From positions 1,229,501-1,293,500 of the forward strand of contig FSRD01000001.1 of assembly GCA_900129675.1 (NCBI GenBank): a stretch of DNA of 64,000 nucleotides, given 5' to 3'. Each line of letters starts with the position of its first letter. The first letter of the stretch is position 1. Under the pieces are notes generated by a model. The model made no database searches. It saw only the letters and a program-made list of their open reading frames with translations, and was not told the DNA's origin. This document shows positions 51,943-61,677 of the stretch, one piece after another. This DNA is from Bradyrhizobium erythrophlei. Lineage in GTDB: Bacteria > Pseudomonadota > Alphaproteobacteria > Rhizobiales > Xanthobacteraceae. The translations under genes and the position numbers were made by a program.

Positions 51943-52670
51943 GCAGGCACCCCCATGTAGATCGCCTGCACCTCCTTCGAACGCATGACGTCGGCGGGCG
52001 CGCCTTGCGTCGCGATCTTCCCGAAATCCAGCGCGATCAGCCCGTCCACCACGGCCAGCAATGCGTGGACGACGTGCTCGATCCAGATGATGGCGACGCC
52101 GCCCTTTCGTATCTCCCGGATGGTCTCGACGAGCAGATGACATTCCGCGTCCGTCAGGCCGCCGGCGATTTCGTCGAGCAACAGGATGCGCGGACGGGTC
52201 GCGAGCGCCCGCGCCAATTCCAATCGCTTGCGATCGAGGAGCGGCAGGCTGCCGGCAAGGACGTTTGCCTTTGTCTCGAGGCCGGTGAGCGACAGAATTT
52301 CGCCGCAGAGCTGAACCGCTTCCGCCTCGGACACCTGCGCGCCGAACAGCGCGGCGACCGATAGATTTTCGAATACTGTGAGATGGGTAAACGGGAGCGG
52401 GATCTGGAACGAGCGTCCGAGGCCGGCACGGCAGCGCGCCTCCGGCGGCATCTGCGTGATGTCCTCACCCTCCAGGATGATGCGGCCCCGGTCGGGCCGC
52501 AGCATGCCCGTGATCAGGTTGAACAGCGTCGATTTCCCTGCGCCGTTTGGCCCGATCACGCCGAGGGCTTCGCCACGCGACAAGGTGAGATCGATGTCGC
52601 TGGCGACGACGATCGCACCGAACGCTTTGGAGATGCCCTTGAGTTCAAGCATGCTGCGGTTCGCCATCAT
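51939..52670 (-). CDS. livG: ABC transporter ATP-binding protein (LivG-like)
   Basis: The 243-residue ATPase has Walker A GPNGAGKSTLFNLITGML, the LivG-typical GRSFQIPLPFTHLTVFENL, and Walker B RILLLDEIAGGLTDAECH. The ABC signature is atypical: where LSGG is expected the sequence reads LPLLDRKRLELARALAT, as in several LivG proteins of this branch. The start is the first of two adjacent ATG codons at 52668-52670; an ATG six codons on is also possible. It lies 35 bp downstream of the binding-protein gene. Confidence 0.85.
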   Translation of the reverse strand: MMANRSMLELKGISKAFGAIVVASDIDLTLSRGEALGVIGPNGAGKSTLFNLITGMLRPDRGRIILEGEDITQMPPEARCRAGLGRSFQIPLPFTHLTVFENLSVAALFGAQVSEAEAVQLCGEILSLTGLETKANVLAGSLPLLDRKRLELARALATRPRILLLDEIAGGLTDAECHLLVETIREIRKGGVAIIWIEHVVHALLAVVDGLIALDFGKIATQGAPADVMRSKEVQAIYMGVPA

Positions 52671-52705
52671 CGGGATTGGTCCAGGGCCATATGCTTCGAC
52701 GGATC

Positions 52706-54019
52706 CTAGCTCAGCGCCTGCATCTGGCCGCCGAGTGGAATCTGCGGCGCCTGTCCGTTCTCCGTGATCACCATCTCGTACCTGTCGCCGTTGAGCCGCC
52801 ACTGCCCGCCGACCAGAGGCGTTTTCGCGATGTTCCTGGCAGCGAACGGCGGCACCTTGTTCGAGCCGAACGCGATCGGGCCAACGATGGTGTCGAGCTT
52901 CGTCGCACCGATGGCTTTCGCGACGGCGGCGCCGTCCGCCGGATCGCCGGACCGCTTTAGCGCATCGATTGCGACCTCGAACAGCGAGTGCACGAAACCG
53001 ATTGGTTGCGTCCATTGCTTTCCGGAGGCCTGCTCGTAGCCTTTGGCGAGATCGGCGGCGGAGATGCCGGTGAGGCTCGATTTGTATGGATGGCTCGGCG
53101 TCCACCACACTTCGGTGGAGATGTTGTGGCCGTTCTTGCCCAGCGCCTGCACCGTGGTCGGAAACAGCAGCGCCTTCGCCACCGATACCAGTTTCGGCTT
53201 GTATCCCTTCTGCTGCGCCTGATTCCAGAACGTCGTGAAGTCGGGCGGAATCACCACGCCGGTGACGATCTCGGCGTCGGTGCTGCGGAAGGCGGCGATC
53301 TGCGCGCTGAAGTCGTCCGTGAGGTTCTGGAAGCGGCCGGTGTCGGTCAGCTTGTATCCCTTCTCGCTTAAGACCGGCGGGAAACCGACGACCTTGTCAC
53401 CCCAGGCGTTGCCGTCCCCATCGTTGGGAAACAGCGCGCCGACGGACTTGTTGCTCGCGACCTGGCTCCACATGCCGGTGAACACGCCTATGACGTCCTC
53501 CAAGCCCCAGAAGTAATGGAACGTGCTTTCGAACGGTTTCCAGCTTTTCGGATCGGCGGGATTGGCTTGGCGCGCGATGAAATTGGTCTGCCATGGCGCC
53601 ACCGACGAGATGCAGGGAATCTGCTCCAGCTCGCACTGGGTCGCCACCGGATTGTTGGTCTCCGGCGTCGCGCCGACGAGGATGAGACCGACGTTGTCGC
53701 GGGTGATCAGCTCCTTGGCGACTTCGGCGGCACGGTTCGGATTGGATTGGCTGTCCTTTTCGATCACCTCGACCTGGTACGTCTGCGATCCGAGCTTGAG
53801 ACCGTTTTTGGTCGTTGTCCTGAACTGGCCGAGAATAAAATCGTCAGCTTCGGCAAATGCGGCCAACGGACCGCTCTTTGGCGACACATAACCGATCTTG
53901 ATGATTTTCGCGGCGAATACCGCCGGGCTGAACAGCGACGCCGCCCCAAGTCCGGCAATTGCGCCGGCGGTGCCCCGCAGAACCTGACGGCGATTGAACC
54001 TTCCAAGTGTCGGCTTCAT
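52706..54019 (-). CDS. ABC transporter substrate-binding protein (LivK/periplasmic binding type 1)
   Basis: The 437-residue protein begins MKPTLGRFNRRQVLRGTAGA, a twin-arginine signal ending about residue 36 (SPAVFA-AK). The mature part, IIKIGYVSPKSGPLAAFAEA, EVIEKDSQSNPNRAAEVAKE and TPETNNPVATQCELEQIPCI, is a type 1 periplasmic binding fold as in Leu/Ile/Val-binding proteins. In this operon the ligand is probably an aromatic growth substrate. It is expressed with the enzymes upstream (37-bp gap to the monooxygenase gene) and the permease and ATPase genes downstream. Confidence 0.88.
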   Translation of the reverse strand: MKPTLGRFNRRQVLRGTAGAIAGLGAASLFSPAVFAAKIIKIGYVSPKSGPLAAFAEADDFILGQFRTTTKNGLKLGSQTYQVEVIEKDSQSNPNRAAEVAKELITRDNVGLILVGATPETNNPVATQCELEQIPCISSVAPWQTNFIARQANPADPKSWKPFESTFHYFWGLEDVIGVFTGMWSQVASNKSVGALFPNDGDGNAWGDKVVGFPPVLSEKGYKLTDTGRFQNLTDDFSAQIAAFRSTDAEIVTGVVIPPDFTTFWNQAQQKGYKPKLVSVAKALLFPTTVQALGKNGHNISTEVWWTPSHPYKSSLTGISAADLAKGYEQASGKQWTQPIGFVHSLFEVAIDALKRSGDPADGAAVAKAIGATKLDTIVGPIAFGSNKVPPFAARNIAKTPLVGGQWRLNGDRYEMVITENGQAPQIPLGGQMQALS

Positions 54020-54056
54020 TTTTCCCTCCGTTTGGTTGTTGGCTGGACGAAGCCCT

Positions 54057-55850
54057 TTACTCGGCTGCCGCGGCGACGCCCACGCGCGTGGATTGGGGCG
54101 TGCGGCCGAGCAGCCGGCCGAAGACCTCGACGAGCGTCGAGGACGCGTCGGCGGCGACATTCCTGGCGCGCCAGGCGATGAAGTTGTCGGGACGAACCAA
54201 TACGCAGCCGTCTTCCTCGACTTCGCTCTGAAAGTACCAGTCCGCGTAGATGTCGAGCGCATCGCATCCGGCGGGGCCGATCGTGACGACGGAGACGGCA
54301 ACGCCATATTCCGCTTCGACGGCGGCGGCAGCCGTCTTCCAGGCGTCGCCGCCGAGCCCGGTTAGCAAAGTGAAGCGACCTTTGCCGGCGAGATCGAGCG
54401 TCGACTTGCGAACCCCGCGATGCTCGACCCAGACATGGGGCAGATGCGCGCCCGGCCAGGTCGTTGCCTGGTAGTAGAGTTCGTGGTCCCGGCGGAACGC
54501 GGGCTCCGGCGTGCCGTCGGAAACCACGGCGGAGGAGGCGTAGCGCTGGTTCAGTTCGACGCCGTGGCAGTTGAACTCGTAGCTCTTGTTTGCGATCGCC
54601 TCATAGAGCTTCCTGCGTCGCGCCTTGCCTTCAGGGGTTGCGGCCTTGCGGGCCTCGATGCTCCTCAGCGCTTCCGCCGGATCGGATGACGACAAAAGCC
54701 CGACCGCCTCGAAGATCGGCGGAAATTCCGTGATGCTCTTGTTGGCGCGGGTGACGACCTGCTTACCGATCGGCTGCCGCTCCGTTGAATAGCTGTCGAG
54801 CAGCGACGGCGAAGCCTTGCCTTCGAGCACGTATTTCAGCTTCCAGCAGAGATTGTAGGCGTCCTGGATCGACGTGTTGGAGCCGAGCCCGTTGGTCGGC
54901 GGGTGCCGGTGCACCGCGTCGCCCATGCAGAACACGCGGCCCGACGTATAGCGTCCGGCATACATCTCGTTCACCGTCCAGGTCGAGGTCGAACGGACCT
55001 TGACCTCCAACGTCTCGTCGCCGACCAGATTGCGCACGATCGACACGGCCTCGTCATTGGACAGTTTGCGTTCGCCCTGCTCGATGTCGTAGCCCCAGAT
55101 GATCAGCCACTCGTTCCAGGGCCGGACCATCCGGACGAGGCCGGCGCCGATGCCGCCGATCTGCGCACCGGGCTGTAGAATCCAGTAGAGAACGCTCGGC
55201 CGGTGGGCGACATATTTGGTCAGGTCGGCGTTGACGATGATGTTCATGCTGCCGGCGCGGCCCATCTTGCCTTCCATTGGAAGTCCTATCACCTCGGCGA
55301 CGCGGCTGCGCCCGCCGTCGGCGCCGATCAGGTACTTGGCGCGGATGCGATAGACCTCGTCGGAGATGCGGTCCTTGACGATAGCGGTGACGCCGTCATC
55401 GTCCTGCTCGAGATCTGTGAACTCCGTATTGAAGCGCAGCGTGGTGCCGCGCCGCCCGGCGGCCTCGATCAGGATCGGCTCGAGCAGATTTTGCGGCAGG
55501 TCGCAAATGCTGGTCGGGCTCGCGAGTTCGTAGTCGCCCCTACGGGCGGGATGGTTGCCCCACGAATACAGGCGCCCCAGTTCTTCGCCCGCGATGCTTT
55601 CGCAGAACACGTTGTTCGCCATCAGCCGCTGCGGGATCGCCTGCGCGACGGCGGCGTCTTCGAGATCGAGGTCGCGCAGCACCTCCATGGCTCGCTGGTT
55701 GGTGATGTGCGCACGGGGGGTGTCTGCAAGCCAGCCGTATTTCGTAATCAACATGTGGCGCACGCCGTAGAGGCCGAGCAGTGCGGCGGAGGTCGCGCCC
55801 GCAGGGCCGCTTCCCACCACGAGGACATCCGTTTCAAGCTGGGCAACCAT
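54057..55850 (-). CDS. FAD-dependent phenol-type monooxygenase (resorcinol hydroxylase candidate)
   Basis: The 597-residue flavoprotein has the GxGxxG loop (VLVVGSGPAGATSAALLGLY), the middle motif YLIGADGGRSRVAEVIGL and the second FAD motif CMGDAVHRHPPTNGLGSNTS. It is of the 2,4-dichlorophenol/phenol hydroxylase length and layout (PheA/TfdB group) with a thioredoxin-like C-terminal domain. Next to hydroxyquinol dioxygenase and maleylacetate reductase genes it most likely hydroxylates resorcinol, or a related dihydroxy- or chlorophenol, to hydroxyquinol using NAD(P)H. It is the third gene of the operon. Confidence 0.85.
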   Translation of the reverse strand: MVAQLETDVLVVGSGPAGATSAALLGLYGVRHMLITKYGWLADTPRAHITNQRAMEVLRDLDLEDAAVAQAIPQRLMANNVFCESIAGEELGRLYSWGNHPARRGDYELASPTSICDLPQNLLEPILIEAAGRRGTTLRFNTEFTDLEQDDDGVTAIVKDRISDEVYRIRAKYLIGADGGRSRVAEVIGLPMEGKMGRAGSMNIIVNADLTKYVAHRPSVLYWILQPGAQIGGIGAGLVRMVRPWNEWLIIWGYDIEQGERKLSNDEAVSIVRNLVGDETLEVKVRSTSTWTVNEMYAGRYTSGRVFCMGDAVHRHPPTNGLGSNTSIQDAYNLCWKLKYVLEGKASPSLLDSYSTERQPIGKQVVTRANKSITEFPPIFEAVGLLSSSDPAEALRSIEARKAATPEGKARRRKLYEAIANKSYEFNCHGVELNQRYASSAVVSDGTPEPAFRRDHELYYQATTWPGAHLPHVWVEHRGVRKSTLDLAGKGRFTLLTGLGGDAWKTAAAAVEAEYGVAVSVVTIGPAGCDALDIYADWYFQSEVEEDGCVLVRPDNFIAWRARNVAADASSTLVEVFGRLLGRTPQSTRVGVAAAAE

Positions 55851-55885
55851 GGTTTCCTCCGGGTTCTACAGGTTTTCGGATCGGT

Positions 55886-56791
55886 TCATTCCGCGGCCAC
55901 CGCCATCAGCGGCTGCGGGACATGGCCGCTGCCCCGCCTCACGCGAAACTCGTAGCTCATCGCGTACCAGGGCTCGGACGCGCGGCTCCCGTCCGGCATT
56001 ATCGGATCGTCATGACGTTCGACCTTGGATACGAGCTCGTCCTTGACGCCGAAGACGGCGTCGGAGTTCAAATACTCGTCGCCCTCGACGAACACGTGGG
56101 TGATCAACGGCTCGAATCCGGGGGCGTTGACGAGAAAATGTACATGGGCCGGCCGCATCGGATGACGGTTGGTCGCCGCGAGCAGTTGCCCGACGGGACC
56201 ATCGGTCGGGATGGGATAGCTGCAGGGCAGGATGGTGCGGAACGAGAACTGGCCGTCGGAGTCGGTAATGAAGCGGGCTCTGAGCGAGGCGCCCTGCGTC
56301 TCATAGGACGGCTTCTGGGAATCGTAGAATCCCTCGTCGTCGGCGTGCCAAACGTCGACCGGCACGTTCGCAAGCGGCTCGTTGAGGCTCGTCACGCGCG
56401 CGTTGACGAACATCGGTTTGCCAGGAATCCCGACCGAGATGTCGATACCGTGCGGCATCGGCTTGTGCTCGCCGACATAGAACGGGCCCAGCACCGTCGT
56501 CTCGGTCGCGTCGTCACGCGAGCGGTGGTTGACCGCGTCGACCAGCATGGAGACGCCGAGCACGTCCGACAGCAGGATGAATTCCTGGCGGGTGGCGGTA
56601 CACTTCTGTCCGGTGCGCGTCAAGAAATCGATCGCGAAATCCCATTCCTCGAACGTCAGATTGGTCTTTCGAACGAACTCGTGCAAAGAGAGCACGAGTT
56701 CGGTGATAAGCGTCTTCCGGCGCGGATCCGGCGTGTTCGCAAAGCTCTCCAGAACCTGCTCGGTGAGAGTGCGATCGTTGAACTGCGACAT
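55886..56791 (-). CDS. Intradiol ring-cleavage dioxygenase, hydroxyquinol 1,2-dioxygenase type
   Basis: The 301-residue protein has a helical N-terminal linker domain (TLTEQVLESFANTPDPRRKT) and the intradiol catalytic domain with the iron ligands Tyr in GFYDSQ, Tyr in CSYPIPTDGPVG and two His in PAHVHFLVNAPGF and ITHVFVEGDEY. It cleaves hydroxyquinol (or a catechol) between the two hydroxyls to maleylacetate (or a muconate). The maleylacetate reductase gene 33 bp upstream favours hydroxyquinol. Non-haem Fe(III), cytosolic. Confidence 0.88.
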   Translation of the reverse strand: MSQFNDRTLTEQVLESFANTPDPRRKTLITELVLSLHEFVRKTNLTFEEWDFAIDFLTRTGQKCTATRQEFILLSDVLGVSMLVDAVNHRSRDDATETTVLGPFYVGEHKPMPHGIDISVGIPGKPMFVNARVTSLNEPLANVPVDVWHADDEGFYDSQKPSYETQGASLRARFITDSDGQFSFRTILPCSYPIPTDGPVGQLLAATNRHPMRPAHVHFLVNAPGFEPLITHVFVEGDEYLNSDAVFGVKDELVSKVERHDDPIMPDGSRASEPWYAMSYEFRVRRGSGHVPQPLMAVAAE

Positions 56792-56824
56792 TTCAAGTCT
56801 CCTACCGAATGTTGAAATCTCAAC

Positions 56825-57949
56825 TCAGGACAAGGGGGCTTCGCCGCGCCAGGCGCGGGCGAGCAGCTCACGCAGCGCGGCACGGTCGAGGCTGCGGCGG
56901 TTGGCATAGGCGTTGCGGGTCGCGAGCTCGGCCGCGAGATCGATTCCGTCTTCCGGCATGCCGATGTCCGCGAGCGCGACAGGAACATTCAACCGGCGCT
57001 GCAGGGCGAAAAGTCCGAGCGCTGCGTCCGGCGTGCCGAGCGCCCGCGCGATCCGGCGCATGGCCTGCGGCGCGGCTTCCGCATTGTAAGCGGCGACATG
57101 CGGCAGCACGATCGCATGAGTTTCTGCATGTGGCAGATCGAACGAGCCGCCGAGCACGTGGCAGAGCTTGTGATGCAAAGACATGCTGACCGTGCCGAGG
57201 CACGTTCCGCACAACCAGGCGCCGAGCAGCGCGTCGCGCCGCGCGTCGCGGTCGGATGGCGTCGCGACGATGCGGGGCAGTGCCCGGCCAAGTGCCGCGA
57301 TGCCTTCCTCCGCCATCAGCGAGACGATCGGGTTGGCTTCCGGCGCGTACAGCGCCTCGACGCCGTGGGCCATTGCATTCAGTCCGCTCGTCGCCGAGAT
57401 CGGGGCGGGCAGGCCGATCGTCAGATCGACGTCGTAGATCACGGTGTCGGGCAGGATGTGATGCGAACGCTGCGTTGTCTTGATGCCATCGCGGGTCTCG
57501 CCCAGGATCGGCGTCATCTCCGATCCGGCGTAGGTGGTGGGCAGAACCAGCTGGGGGAGCCCGCTGCGCAGCGACAGCGCCTTGGCAAGCCCGATCGCTG
57601 ATCCGCCGCCGAGCGCAATGAGGCCGTCGATGTCCTTGGCTTCGATCACGCGCATCGCACGTTCGGTCACGGCAACGGGCGTATGCATGACTGCTTCCGG
57701 AAATTCCGCCGCGAGCCGATGCTCCAAAACGCGGCCGAGCCTGCTTCCGTCGGCATGCTGCTGGGCCGTCGTCAGGACCAGCGCCCGTTTGATGCCGAGC
57801 CGGTCCGCCTCGTCAGCCGCGCACGCCAGGGTACCTTCACCGAAGACCACGCGGTAGGGCAGAGCCTCGTAGGTAAACGCGGCTTGTGGCGCCGTCGAAT
57901 TCGGCGTGCGATCGAGTGGTCCGATCGGTTCGTTGGCGAGAAGGCTCAA
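56825..57949 (-). CDS. Maleylacetate reductase (iron-containing alcohol dehydrogenase family)
   Basis: The 374-residue protein has RVVFGEGTLACAADEADRLG, the nucleotide loop ALGGGSAIGLAKAL, PTTYAGSEMTPILGETRDG (a maleylacetate reductase feature) and the metal-region motifs HGVEALYAPEANPI and SLHHKLCHVLGGSFDLPHAE. It reduces maleylacetate to 3-oxoadipate with NAD(P)H, linking ring cleavage to the beta-ketoadipate pathway. It is the first enzyme gene of the operon, 135 bp after the AraC gene, in which space a promoter may lie. Confidence 0.9.
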   Translation of the reverse strand: MSLLANEPIGPLDRTPNSTAPQAAFTYEALPYRVVFGEGTLACAADEADRLGIKRALVLTTAQQHADGSRLGRVLEHRLAAEFPEAVMHTPVAVTERAMRVIEAKDIDGLIALGGGSAIGLAKALSLRSGLPQLVLPTTYAGSEMTPILGETRDGIKTTQRSHHILPDTVIYDVDLTIGLPAPISATSGLNAMAHGVEALYAPEANPIVSLMAEEGIAALGRALPRIVATPSDRDARRDALLGAWLCGTCLGTVSMSLHHKLCHVLGGSFDLPHAETHAIVLPHVAAYNAEAAPQAMRRIARALGTPDAALGLFALQRRLNVPVALADIGMPEDGIDLAAELATRNAYANRRSLDRAALRELLARAWRGEAPLS

Positions 57950-58084
57950 CGGTTCCTCTCCCTGTCGCGGGACCGTTCAACGTGGTCCACCGTTATTTTC
58001 GGGAGGCTAGTCGCTGCGCGCGACCACGGCCTGCACGAAATCGGCAAGGTTCTGCACGAAATCGAAAAAAGTAGCGGTGGGATT

Positions 58085-58972
58085 CTAGTTGCTGCCGCGC
58101 CGGTAGCGGCCCGGCGCGACGCCGGTAAAGCGCCGGAACATCCGGCTCAAGTGCTCTTGATGGGAGAATCCGCAGCGCAACGCGACCTCCGCGAGGCTGC
58201 AGGTCTCGTCGGACAACAAAATCTTGGCCCGATCGACGCGGAGATTCAGGAGATATTGATAGGGCGAGACGCCGACGGCGCTCTTGAACATCCGCAGGAA
58301 ATAATCCGGGCTGACGCCGCAGGCGCCGGCCATCGCATTGAGCCTGATATCGGAGTCGATGTTCTGATCGATGAATTCGCGAACGCGACGAAGCTGACGT
58401 TCCGTGAGGCGGTAGTCGCGGCGGGCTGGCCCCGCAGACGGCTTCTTGAAATTGATGTCGATGAAACGGTTAGCCAGCGCCTGGGCGATCGGATCGACCG
58501 ACAGCGACGGCGCGGATTCCGCGACGATCTCGCCGACCGCGCCGGCCAGATGCTCCAGCACGGGATCACGCTCGCCAAAGATCGGCGCAAGGCCGGCCGC
58601 GGCGGCCGGCGAGCCGCTTTCGGCTTCGAAGAGGTGCGCGCGCAAGTAAATATGGGTCGTTTCGAGCGGACCGCGTAAATGCACGTTGCATTCGTGACCC
58701 GCCGGCAGGAAGAAAATGCCGCCCTTGGGAATATGTCGGGAAACCGACCGGCCGCCCATGTTGAAGGCAACGTCAACCGGGCCACCCCGATGCAGGACCA
58801 TGAGGCAGTCAGATAGCGCATGAAAGCGCCCCTCGAACGGCTGCTCCCGCTGCGTCGAGGCAAATGCGGACGTCCAGCCGAGTCCTTCGCTGGATGCACC
58901 GACCCTCGCGCCGAACTGTTGCAGAATGCCGTGCGTTTCGCCCGTCCCGAAGACCGTTCTGGCTTGAAGCAT
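58085..58972 (-). CDS. AraC family regulator of the hydroxyquinol operon
   Basis: The 295-residue protein has an N-terminal cupin-like sensing half (SVSRHIPKGGIFFLPAGHEC followed by NVHLRGPLETTHIYLRAH) and a C-terminal double helix-turn-helix (LNAMAGACGVSPDYFLRMFK and LAEVALRCGFSHQEHLSRMF). It is encoded on the same strand just upstream of the maleylacetate reductase gene, so it probably activates the catabolic and transport genes when an aromatic inducer is present. The start MLQARTVFGTGETH is the first plausible one. Confidence 0.87.
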   Translation of the reverse strand: MLQARTVFGTGETHGILQQFGARVGASSEGLGWTSAFASTQREQPFEGRFHALSDCLMVLHRGGPVDVAFNMGGRSVSRHIPKGGIFFLPAGHECNVHLRGPLETTHIYLRAHLFEAESGSPAAAAGLAPIFGERDPVLEHLAGAVGEIVAESAPSLSVDPIAQALANRFIDINFKKPSAGPARRDYRLTERQLRRVREFIDQNIDSDIRLNAMAGACGVSPDYFLRMFKSAVGVSPYQYLLNLRVDRAKILLSDETCSLAEVALRCGFSHQEHLSRMFRRFTGVAPGRYRRGSN

Positions 58973-59089
58973 GGCTCTGTCCGACCGTGATGAAGAGCAA
59001 ACGGTAGGTGCGAAGTGAACTCCAAAGCCGGGTTCAATTCAATCACTGCTTGGGCTTGGATAAGGGTTGTTGCGCCGCAACACCGGTCC

Positions 59090-59841
59090 TTAGTTCGGCG
59101 CGGTCAACAGGCTCCTTCGCTTCTCGCTCCAAGCTTCGAGTTCCGCCGCCACCGCCGCGGAATCGAAGTTCTCCAGCGTCCGCTCGAGGCCGTCGTGCTC
59201 CGCCTCGAACGACGATCCATCCCACGATGCGGCCGGCATCTGGCGGCGCACGTGCCTCAGCTCCGCGAGGGCCCTCGCCAGCGCGGGCATGCTCTCCGGA
59301 AACACGATCCCGTTGCTGCACCCGATGCAGCGCTGCACCCGGCAGAGCGAACCTTCCGGATGCCCTGGCGCGATCCGCTTCGGGGGGAGATCGGGGATCC
59401 AGACAGTCCATTCCGAGCCGCGTGCTCTGGTCGGCGAGCCGCTTCTCCTGTTCCGGGGTGACCGCACCGTTCTCGGCGAGGAGGCGTAGCCGCACGGGAT
59501 CGACCGGCCGGCCGGCCTCGATCTCGGAGAAGAGGGCGTGATGCAGCTTCGAAACCTGCTTCTCGCTGTAACGGCGGTAGCGCGTCGCGCGAAGGTAATG
59601 CTTCAGAGTCCGGATGGAGGCGTGCTGGCTCGCGAGCCGCGCCATCAGCACATTGTAGCCCGACTGCACATAGGCATAACCGATCCAGACATCCCGAGCA
59701 TCGGACGCGCAAAACTTCGCCAGACGCGGATATCGCGCGTCTAGTCCGTGGCGCACGATCGTGGCGCGGGCGAAAGCGTTCAGCGGCGTCGGGTCGGTCC
59801 CGGCGATGATGGCCGAGCGCCATTGGGACCATGCCGATGAT
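59090..59841 (-). pseudogene. Recombinase/integrase-like gene fragment with a frameshift
   Basis: The minus strand reads WSQWRSAIIAGTDPTPLNAF, WIGYAYVQSGYNVLMARLAS, LKHYLRATRYRRYSEKQVSK and AENGAVTPEQEKRLADQSTR, then after a frameshift near 59,395 continues CRVQRCIGCSNGIVFPESMP and ENFDSAAVAAELEAWSEKRR. This resembles the C-terminal half of long site-specific integrases with a cysteine-containing tail found on mobile elements. The N-terminus is cut off by a stop near 59,842. The family call is by general resemblance; what is firm is that a conserved frame is broken here. Confidence 0.45.
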
Positions 59842-60289
59842 CATCGCCATTGAACAAAGATGCGCCTGTCTCTCGCCAGGTTCAGCGATCCGGCGTCATA
59901 AATTCGCGCGCCATACTGGGCGGACTTCATCGTCAATACGTTCGGATTTAGATTTTCGGTACACACAGCCCTCAGTGGCGAGCTTCCTTCGCGTCCATCT
60001 GCCGTCGGGTCAAGTTGTCACCCTGAAGGATCCCGGAAACCTCACTCGCGAGGTCTCGCTACCCACCATTCAGCGTCGTTTTCAGGGATCGCACCCCCCC
60101 CGTTTGAGGAAGAGCTGCCCGAGCAGTCATCGATGACGGAGATCCGTCGCTATCTTCGCGGCCAGTCGCGGACGACGACGCCCAAACATACATTCGCCCA
60201 GCGCGGGTCGCCATGTTCGATCCCGCATGAGGATGCGGTGCACTGTCTGGATTGGCATCGGCGCGTGAACACAGCACACTTGCATGGTT
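59842..60289. other. Intergenic region without recognised gene
   Basis: Between the recombinase-like fragment and oxyR, about 450 bp show no recognised protein. Short frames such as FLRVHLPSGQVVTLKDPGN (plus strand, near 59,990) have no identifiable family. A run of eight C residues at about 60,096-60,103 is conspicuous. No terminator hairpin with a T-run was found after the oxyR stop at 60290. Confidence 0.45.
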
Positions 60290-61291
60290 TCAAGGACGAC
60301 TTTCCTTCCTACGTGGTATCCGCCTTCCTTTGTCTGCCGCGCATTCGCCTTCTAGTGCACAGGGCGGAACCGGTGGTCCGGTGGCGCGCATGTCTTGTCG
60401 TGGGCCATTCAATGAGCTGGCAATCATTTGACCGAGGCTCTTGAAATCAAGCTCTCGCGGCGAGGTTCGTCGCCAGACCAGCCCCACAATGCGGCTTGGC
60501 TGTGGTTCGGCAAACCGCAACAGCTTGACGCGATCGTCGCGCAACTCGACGTCGATCGCGACTTCCGGCACCAGCGTGACGCCGTAGCCGCATGCCACCA
60601 TCTGCATGATAGTCGCGAGACTGGTGGCACCGAGGCTGGCGTTCACGCGGCTCCGCGCCTGCGTGCAATAGTCCAGTGCCTGATCTCGCAAGCAATGGCC
60701 TTCTTCGAGCAGGATGAGCTTGCGCTCTTCCACATCACTCGGTGTGACGCGGGCATTTTCGGGCAGCGGATCGTCTGCCGGCACTGCCAGCAGAAAGCGA
60801 TCGGTCAGGACATGCAGCGACACCAGTTCGGGATTGTCGACCGGGAGAGCCATCAGCAATACGTCAAGCGCGCCTCGTGTCAATTCGCCGAGCAATACCT
60901 TAGTTTGCGTTTCCACGAGATCCAGTCGCAAAGCTGGATGCTCGCGCTGCAGCCGCGGCAGAACGTACGGCAACAAATACGGAGCCAGCGTCGGAATGAC
61001 GCCAAGGCGCAAGCTGCCGCTCAGCAACTTGTTGCGATGTTGTGCCAGGTCGATCAGATCGCGCGTTGCGCTAAGAATAGCGCCGGCGCGTTGGGCGATT
61101 TCCACCCCGGCCTCGGTGAGGATCAGCGCGCCGGGGCGCCGTTCGAACAATTCGGTGCCGAGAAATTCCTCAAGCTCGCGAATCTGCATCGACAGGGCCG
61201 GTTGACTGACGGCGCATTCTTCTGCCGCGCGTCCGAAGTGCTGGCATCGCGCTAGGGCGTCGAAATATCGAAGCTGCCGTATCGTCAACAT
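60290..61291 (-). CDS. oxyR: OxyR-type LysR regulator of peroxide response
   Basis: The 333-residue protein has the LysR helix-turn-helix at the N-terminus (FGRAAEECAVSQPALSMQIR) and the OxyR redox pair in EEGHCLRDQALDYC, Cys200 and Cys209, spaced as Cys199/Cys208 of the E. coli protein. Hydrogen peroxide would oxidise this pair and activate antioxidant genes. The ATG at 61289-61291 gives the family start MLTIRQLRYFDALA. The protein has about 25 extra residues at its C-terminus (CALEGECAADKGRRIPRRKE), probably read-through into non-conserved DNA. No catalase or peroxiredoxin gene is adjacent. Confidence 0.88.
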   Translation of the reverse strand: MLTIRQLRYFDALARCQHFGRAAEECAVSQPALSMQIRELEEFLGTELFERRPGALILTEAGVEIAQRAGAILSATRDLIDLAQHRNKLLSGSLRLGVIPTLAPYLLPYVLPRLQREHPALRLDLVETQTKVLLGELTRGALDVLLMALPVDNPELVSLHVLTDRFLLAVPADDPLPENARVTPSDVEERKLILLEEGHCLRDQALDYCTQARSRVNASLGATSLATIMQMVACGYGVTLVPEVAIDVELRDDRVKLLRFAEPQPSRIVGLVWRRTSPRELDFKSLGQMIASSLNGPRQDMRATGPPVPPCALEGECAADKGRRIPRRKESRP

Positions 61292-61446
61292 AGGCGAAAC
61301 ACTAATGCTGTAGCGATCTCTAAAGCAAATGGATTGCACGTTTGGTGTGCCCCGCGCGCTCGGTGGCGACCGAGCGGGCAATGATGCGGCGCAGCACGCG
61401 AGAGGATCGGGAGGGGTTGGCTCGTAACATGGTACCAACCAGGATC

Positions 61447-61677
61447 TCATTGGTTTGATGCGAACGCGCGGGCCCGAAGCGGCAACGCGAGCGTGGGCCA
61501 GACGTCGACAAGGGCGGCGCAGAGTTGATCGATCAAGGCTTCACCGTGCAGGGGCGTCGCGGTGATTCGAAGATGTTCGGTTCCCTTCGGCACGGTCGGA
61601 TAGTTGATTGGCTGGATGTAGATGCCGTGTCGTTCAAGCAGCAGATCGCTCGCCGCCTTGCTCATTTGCGGATCCAT
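61447..61677 (-). pseudogene. C-terminal fragment of 5-aminolevulinate synthase
   Basis: The frame reads SKAASDLLLERHGIYIQPIN, YPTVPKGTEHLRITATPLHG and LIDQLCAALVDVWPTLALPL, the conserved end of alphaproteobacterial 5-aminolevulinate synthase (HemA). The pyridoxal-phosphate lysine and the rest of the roughly 400-residue enzyme are absent. An ATG is present (MDPQMSK), but the product would be inactive. It lies 156 bp upstream of oxyR. A functional hemA is expected elsewhere in the genome. Confidence 0.8.
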
